Source of the DNA: Candidatus Zixiibacteriota bacterium
GTDB lineage: Bacteria; Zixibacteria; MSB-5A5; GN15; FEB-12
Direction of reading: 5' to 3'
Length of the DNA: 64,000 bases
Assembly: GCA_017999435.1 (NCBI GenBank)
Contig: JAGNLV010000001.1
Span: forward strand, 958,746-1,022,745
A program made the position numbers and the translations under genes. Of this stretch, positions 59,180-64,000 are shown in pieces; positions within the stretch are counted from its first letter, which is position 1, and each line of letters starts with the position of its first letter. The notes under the pieces were generated by a model. It saw nothing but the letters and a program-made list of their open reading frames with translations. It was not told where the DNA came from and made no database searches.

Positions 59180-61432
59180 TCATTCCACTGCAATCTCGTC
59201 GATAAATATCCACGCCGGACCGCCTGAGCCCTTGTGCCAGGTCGGGCAGGTTTTGAGACTGCTCGCATAGACCCGGACGAATCTGGCGTTTGTCGCTGCA
59301 AACGCAACATTGAAGGGCGCGACAACCTTGCCGCCGCGATCGGCCGGCACCGTATCCCGAACCGTGCCGACGAGGCGATAGTCCCGGCCGTCCGTGGAGA
59401 CGGAGAACGTGACGCTTTCGGGCATGAACACCCACGAGTTGATGTCCTGAAGGAAACTGGTGCTGATGCGGGAGATCGTCCGGACGGTGCCGAGGTCGAC
59501 GGTCGCGTCCATATCCTCCCCCTCGAATCCCAGCCAGTGCATGTGGTAATCGTCCCAGGCTTTCAACCCGTCGGTCAACGCCGCCCGGTCGCCGTCGTGA
59601 TACTTCGGGCTAGCGGGCCGCCCAAGGCGGACCGCTTTGCCCCGGGCGAGATGGGTTGTCGTGCCGCTCTCCAGAAAGGCGCGCGTCGCCGCGCCGTACT
59701 CGTCGGGTGTTGTACCGTACTCCCACAGCGCGGGAATGCCGGCCTCCCTGCACCCCTGCACAAAAGCCGCCAGGAGCGAGTCGATCGTCGGTCGAACGCT
59801 CAGGCTGCCGTCGGCCGCCCGCACAAAACACCCCCTCTCCCCGGCCGCCGCGACCTTGGCCTGTTCCAGCACCGCGAATTGCACCGGCAACCGCGCCGTC
59901 CGGACACGGGCCAGGACAGCCGGCTCCCCCTGCACCGCCGCCTCCGCCTGATCAAAGAGGCGGCCGTAGAGATCCAGCATGGCCGCCGACAGGTAGCCGT
60001 CGGCCGACCGAACGGGGTAGCCGTAGATATCGAGCCCCTCTCCCGATGCCTCCATGGCGGCGTGCATGGTGTCGATGTACTGCCGTATATACGGGGCCGC
60101 CTCTCCATAGAACCCCTGCAGGAAATCATCCATGACGGAATCCACGTCGATATCCGGATTCCACAGCAGTTTCGCGATCAGGTAGCTCCGCAGCTCCGCG
60201 AATTCGCCGTGGAAGCCGGACAAACCCTGCTCGAACACGGAGGTGATCCCGTGTTGCACAAAGAACCGGATGTTGGGCTGCAGCACCCGAAGATTGGGAA
60301 ACGGGCTGACCAGGTTGCGGAAGTTGATGACGTAGTCCCACAGGAAGATGTTATGCGTGAGCCGGCTCCAGTCCGCAACATCCTTGACGAACGATGCACT
60401 CGACGGATCCTCCGCCAGCGGCCTGCTCCGGTTGCACTCGATGCTGCAGAGCATGATATTCACGTTCGGCCGGGGCTTGAGCCGCGCGGGGGCCGATCGC
60501 GAGTACTGGTACGCCAGCGTCGAGATGGTCATGTCCGGGAATTCATCGGCGACCCGGTTGACAAACGCCAGGATCGAGCCCGAGGGCGACCCTTCGGCGC
60601 TGTCGATCGCCCGGCAGGCGCTGCATTCGCACGGCACGTAGGTGTCGTTCTGAGACACCGACCAGAACCGCGCGCCCGGCTTCTCGTTCATCAGCGCCCG
60701 CAGCTTTTCGCAGACAATCCGGAACACCTCGGGGTTGGACAGGCACAACTGCCCGCTCGCCGTGCGATTACCTTTGAGGAGCGAGAAGTACTCCGGATGA
60801 TCCGGGAAGTACCGGTCCGGCGGCACGAGCAGCCGGAACGTGTGCACGAAGAGCCCAAAGTCATCGTTCCTGTTGAGCTTGTGCCAGGTCGTGAAGCCCG
60901 AGTCGCGGACATTCAGCATCCGAAACGCGATCACCGGAACCTGGCGATCATTGATGGCCGGGAGTGTGAGCGTGCTGCGCCGGGGAATTAGCCGCACCGC
61001 CGGGCAGTAGAGACGGCAGCCGAGATAGGTCTCGAGGAACGTGTACACGGCATTCTGCAAACCGTACGGCGTTTCCGCCGCAAGAAAGAGATCGTCCCCC
61101 TCGCTGCGAATTGCGAAGCCGTCGTCGCCGAGCCCGGCAATCCCGGCCGACGGGTCCTCGGTCCCGCCGATCTCGAACACAATGCGCGGGCCCTCGGCGG
61201 CGCCACCTTCCGACAGCGGGATCGTCGCGCCCGATACTTCCCGGATGTACTTCACAAGCGTGTCGGCGGCGGCCGTCACCTGACCGGAGGCATGCGGCGG
61301 CAGACAGAGCCGATACTCGCTGCGGCCGTCGGTCGCCAGCGTGAGGGAAGGCGCCGGCGCCACGTTCGCCGCCCCGCCGGCCAAAAGACATGCGAGCACG
61401 AGAGGGAGAAGGAGAACACTGCGCCTTTTCAC
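59180..61432 (-). CDS. DUF4838 glycan-active protein with GH20-like N domain and discoidin-like CBM
   Basis: 750 aa from GTG 61432, with AAAGGAGG upstream and GTGA overlapping the fucosidase stop. Signal peptide (SVLLLPLVLACLLAGGAANVA). An N-terminal alpha/beta domain of the GH20b/GH67N type (TAAADTLVKYIREVSGATIP) is followed by the DUF4838 domain (SVSQNDTYVPCECSACR, VNRVADEFP, TISTLAYQYS) with a TIM-barrel-like layout, and a C-terminal F5/8-type discoidin domain (LGTVRTISRISTSFLQDIN). DUF4838 proteins are thought to be glycoside hydrolases; the substrate is not established. Overlap with the fucosidase suggests joint action. Confidence 0.85.
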   Translation of the reverse strand: MKRRSVLLLPLVLACLLAGGAANVAPAPSLTLATDGRSEYRLCLPPHASGQVTAAADTLVKYIREVSGATIPLSEGGAAEGPRIVFEIGGTEDPSAGIAGLGDDGFAIRSEGDDLFLAAETPYGLQNAVYTFLETYLGCRLYCPAVRLIPRRSTLTLPAINDRQVPVIAFRMLNVRDSGFTTWHKLNRNDDFGLFVHTFRLLVPPDRYFPDHPEYFSLLKGNRTASGQLCLSNPEVFRIVCEKLRALMNEKPGARFWSVSQNDTYVPCECSACRAIDSAEGSPSGSILAFVNRVADEFPDMTISTLAYQYSRSAPARLKPRPNVNIMLCSIECNRSRPLAEDPSSASFVKDVADWSRLTHNIFLWDYVINFRNLVSPFPNLRVLQPNIRFFVQHGITSVFEQGLSGFHGEFAELRSYLIAKLLWNPDIDVDSVMDDFLQGFYGEAAPYIRQYIDTMHAAMEASGEGLDIYGYPVRSADGYLSAAMLDLYGRLFDQAEAAVQGEPAVLARVRTARLPVQFAVLEQAKVAAAGERGCFVRAADGSLSVRPTIDSLLAAFVQGCREAGIPALWEYGTTPDEYGAATRAFLESGTTTHLARGKAVRLGRPASPKYHDGDRAALTDGLKAWDDYHMHWLGFEGEDMDATVDLGTVRTISRISTSFLQDINSWVFMPESVTFSVSTDGRDYRLVGTVRDTVPADRGGKVVAPFNVAFAATNARFVRVYASSLKTCPTWHKGSGGPAWIFIDEIAVE

Positions 61433-62760
61433 TGAAGTCCTCCTTTGCCGCGGTACAGCGCGAGCGGACTGTCGAGCGACACCTTCAGAACCGTCATATA
61501 CTCGTCCTGGTTTTCCGGTGGATGGATGAAGATGAGTCCGGGCACCGGACTCCACGAGATCTTGCCGACCGTTCTGTAAGTCACGGTCTCGCCGCTGCCG
61601 ACCACCGTGACGCCGGCGACCCCGCAATTCAGACCCTTCACGACGACGTCCCCGCCGGTCCGCCCGGGAAGAAACAGGTACAGCGACAGCGAATCTTTCG
61701 AGAGCGTCGCGGGCCCGTAGAAATGCCCCGGGGGCGGCCCGGCAACCGTCCCGAAGATCGCCTCGGCGTGCCTGGCTGTCCAGCGCCCGAGTTCCCGCAG
61801 GATATTCCGCTGCTTCTCCGGAATCGTGCCGTCGGCTTGCGGCCCGATGTCCAGCAGCAGGTTTCCCCCCATGCTGATCACATCGGCGAAAATCGTGATG
61901 ATCTCGGACGGCGTCTTGTAGTTGGTGTCGCGGCCCTGGTAGCCCCACGAATCATTCATGGTCTGGCAGAGCTCCCAGCAGCGCGACCCGGGACGCTCGA
62001 TAGGGAGGTTTTGCTCCGGCGTGTCGTAGTCGCCGAAACCCTGGAGCCGACCGTTGATGATCGCCGCGGGATTGTGCCGGCGGATCAGGTCACGCACGCC
62101 GGCGGCCTGCCATTCCTCCGCCGAATGCTCCCAGTCGCCGTCGAACCAGTACAGGTCCGGATCGAACTGCGTCATGAGCTCGTTCAGTTGGCCCTGGTAG
62201 AATTGGACGAACCGCCGCCACCGATCCGGCGCCGCCCCGGCGTTGTACCGACTGGAATCGCGCAGAAAGCCGGGGTAGTCCGGGTGCGACCAGTCGATCA
62301 GCGAAAAGTACAGTCCGACTTTGATCCCGCGGGCGCGCAGGGCCTCGACAAACGGCGCAATCACGTCCCGTCCGGCCGGCGTGCGCCTCGGCACACTCAG
62401 GTCGTTCATCTTCGTGTCCCACAATGCCACCCCGTCGTGGTGCTTGCTGGTGAGGACCGCATAGCGCGCCCCCGCCTCCCCGATTGCCTCCGCCCATTCC
62501 CCGGGATCATAGGACGACGCCGTGAATCCCGCCAGCTGCCTCATGTAGTCGTCATACGGCAACTGGCGGTTGTGAAAGGACCACGACTCGCCGACGCCGT
62601 CCACGGCGTAGATCCCCCAGTGGATGAAAATCCCCAGCTTGGCATCGGCGAACCACTGCATTTTCGACTCGTCCTTCGGCTGGTCGGCCTGCTTGCCCCG
62701 ACCGCTCAGCGGGACGAGCATTGTTGACAGCACAACCGCGATGATTTGGAGAATGCGCAT
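61429..62760 (-). CDS. GH29 alpha-L-fucosidase
   Basis: 443 aa from ATG 62760 with signal peptide (IIAVVLSTMLVPLSGRG); an ATG at 62796 would extend it by 12 residues ahead of the signal. GH29 landmarks: FIHWGIYAVDG, TSKHHDGVALW, and nucleophile Asp207 in DLYWFDGDWEH. The C-terminal beta domain is short. It hydrolyses alpha-linked fucose. Stop overlaps the DUF4838 start by 4 bp and 40 bp separate it from the upstream fucosidase gene, so the - strand genes form an operon. Confidence 0.93.
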   Translation of the reverse strand: MRILQIIAVVLSTMLVPLSGRGKQADQPKDESKMQWFADAKLGIFIHWGIYAVDGVGESWSFHNRQLPYDDYMRQLAGFTASSYDPGEWAEAIGEAGARYAVLTSKHHDGVALWDTKMNDLSVPRRTPAGRDVIAPFVEALRARGIKVGLYFSLIDWSHPDYPGFLRDSSRYNAGAAPDRWRRFVQFYQGQLNELMTQFDPDLYWFDGDWEHSAEEWQAAGVRDLIRRHNPAAIINGRLQGFGDYDTPEQNLPIERPGSRCWELCQTMNDSWGYQGRDTNYKTPSEIITIFADVISMGGNLLLDIGPQADGTIPEKQRNILRELGRWTARHAEAIFGTVAGPPPGHFYGPATLSKDSLSLYLFLPGRTGGDVVVKGLNCGVAGVTVVGSGETVTYRTVGKISWSPVPGLIFIHPPENQDEYMTVLKVSLDSPLALYRGKGGLQ

Positions 62761-62800
62761 GGGTGTTCCGCAGGCGAGGGTTTTACTGTTTCGCATGGGG

Positions 62801-64000
62801 TCATTTGATTACAAACCTGAAGGTCCAGGCGTAGTCGCACGGGGGATGAACTCGGGCCGATGGCGGCACGTGTATCACGAATCCCGCCGCCGCCGGCTCC
62901 CACGCCACCGGATCCTCGACGCCCCGCATCCTGACTTCGCTGCCCGCTTTGGGCGCAAAGGACGCGATCGCAATCGAATCCGGAGGGCGGTGCTCGCCGT
63001 CGCCGGCAAGATAGATGGCATTGATACTGCCGTCGGGCGACCGGGTGAAACAGACGCGGCCTTCCCCATATGGCGCAACCGCCCGGCTGCCGTAAATCGC
63101 CTCGCCGTTGACCGCCATCCAAGCGCCGATTTCGGCCAGCCGCGCCAGCGCCGTCGGCGGCAGCTCCCCCTCCGGACTCGGCCCGATGTTCAACAGCAGA
63201 TTGCCCCCTTTGGCCGCAACCTCCGCCAGCAGGCGGATTAGCTGCGAGGTCGGCTTGTAAGTGTCGGTCGAGACGTAACTCCACGACGTCGCCATCGTCA
63301 TGCACGTCTCCCAGACATAGTCGAGCGCTGTATCGGGGACCTCCTGCTCGGGTGTCCGGTAGTTCTGGTAGCGGCCCTCGACCGCCCGGTCAACGACAAT
63401 GAGCCCCGGCTGCAGCGAGCGCGCCATCGCCGCGATGCGCGGCATGTCGATGTCCTGGTCGCAGGGGTGCTTCCCCCAACGCGGCGAGGCAGCCGTCATC
63501 GGCTGAACCCAGCCGCCGTCAAGCCAGAGAATGTCGATCGCACCATAGTCGGTCATCAGCTCCCTGATTTGGTTGGCGGTAAAGGTCTTGAACGCCTCCC
63601 AGCGCTCGGGGTAGCGGGCAATGTCGTAATTGACGTTGCGGTCGAAGGGCGGAAAGTACGGCCACCAGTAGTTCGGATTGTGCCAGTCGGGCTTGGAGAA
63701 GTAGGCGCCGATGCCGAATCCCTGCGTGCGGAAAGCGGCAAAAATCTCCTTCGCAACATTGGCGCGCGGGTTGGCGCTGAATGGACAGGCGCTCGACGTC
63801 ACCTTGTAGTCGGTCTCCCTGGTATCGAACATGCAGAAGCCATCGTGATGTTTGGTCGTGAGAATCACGTAGCGCATCCCGGCGGCTTTCGCCGCCGCGG
63901 CCCAGGAGTCGGGATTGAATTTCGTCGGGTTGAACGTCGTCTGCAGATCCTCGTAGGCCCGCTTGTATTCGAAGTAATCCCCCGCTTGTTCGCCGCGCCG
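62801..64000 (-). CDS. GH29 alpha-L-fucosidase (5' partial)
   Basis: The frame continues past the right edge without a start, so the N-terminus is missing; ~400 residues are visible. It has ILTTKHHDGFCMFDT, ACPFSANPRANVAKE, YFSKPDWHNPNYWWP and the nucleophile Asp in DILWLDGGWVQP, then GNLLLNIGPSPEGELP and a C-terminal beta domain. It is closer in pattern to the classical GH29 subfamily than its neighbour, which has WFDGD. Two different fucosidases in tandem suggest attack on different fucose linkages, for example core and antennary. Confidence 0.93.
   Translation of the reverse strand, partial: RRGEQAGDYFEYKRAYEDLQTTFNPTKFNPDSWAAAAKAAGMRYVILTTKHHDGFCMFDTRETDYKVTSSACPFSANPRANVAKEIFAAFRTQGFGIGAYFSKPDWHNPNYWWPYFPPFDRNVNYDIARYPERWEAFKTFTANQIRELMTDYGAIDILWLDGGWVQPMTAASPRWGKHPCDQDIDMPRIAAMARSLQPGLIVVDRAVEGRYQNYRTPEQEVPDTALDYVWETCMTMATSWSYVSTDTYKPTSQLIRLLAEVAAKGGNLLLNIGPSPEGELPPTALARLAEIGAWMAVNGEAIYGSRAVAPYGEGRVCFTRSPDGSINAIYLAGDGEHRPPDSIAIASFAPKAGSEVRMRGVEDPVAWEPAAAGFVIHVPPSARVHPPCDYAWTFRFVIK

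Noticed and set aside
54357..64000. Polysaccharide utilisation locus of the Bacteroides type
   Set aside because: No SusC/SusD pair, no hybrid two-component regulator and no ECF sigma/anti-sigma pair are visible.

Overview
The window is a GC-rich bacterial chromosome segment with no ribosomal or other taxonomic marker gene. Three large secreted proteins end in the YPNPFNP...LLK type of C-terminal sorting domain that is common in the FCB superphylum (Zixibacteria, Latescibacteria, Marinimicrobia and relatives). Together with lipoproteins, OmpA/OMP-type proteins and a type VI secretion system, this points to a diderm of that group; a Zixibacteria-like host is my best guess, by inference only. 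Genes are tightly packed, often with ATGA/GTGA/TGATG overlaps, and almost every gene has a long spurious antisense frame because of the GC content.

Region 1 (1-1254): the 3' end of a secreted protein with three BACON-like repeats, then a strong rho-independent terminator. Region 2 (1375-11827, + strand): a redox operon behind a plausible sigma-70 promoter. It encodes a Cys-rich protein, a DRTGG protein, a DRTGG-HATPase fusion, a sensory-type H-cluster protein, NuoE-like and NuoF-like subunits, a NuoG/formate-dehydrogenase-like subunit without the catalytic Cys/Sec-His pair, and an NfnA/NfnB-like flavoprotein pair. No catalytic [FeFe] hydrogenase is present. It reads as a flavin-based electron-bifurcating or transhydrogenase-type complex with its own sensory module. 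A cysteine-synthase-like gene lies convergent to it.

Region 3 (12866-39250, - strand): a type VI secretion locus. PAAR spike, DcrB/Eag-type chaperone, a 737-aa cargo candidate, an M15 peptidoglycan-peptidase effector and its overlapping lipoprotein (candidate immunity) come first. A consensus-like promoter then precedes the core: ClpV split into two coupled genes, TssB, TssC, Hcp, VgrG, TssE, TssF, TssG (with a PASTA-like insert), TssK, a TssL-like and a compact TssM-like protein. Beyond these lie a secreted protein, a very large OmpA-plus-zinc-metallopeptidase protein and a secreted beta-propeller. TssA and TssJ were not found.

Region 4 (39569-45849, + strand): a divergent PpkA-like Ser/Thr kinase with PEGA-like tail, then an envelope operon of two CsgG-like proteins, a beta-barrel and a lipoprotein. 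Region 5 (45908-53915, - strand): two large secreted proteins, one of ~13 tandem 45-aa propeller-like repeats and one with beta-helix and PKD domains, sharing an identical 1,345-bp C-terminal module. Region 6 (54357-64000): a glycan-degradation locus with a PNGase F-like amidase (+) and a - strand operon of two GH29 alpha-L-fucosidases, a DUF4838 protein and a GH3 enzyme. This suggests attack on fucosylated N-linked glycans.
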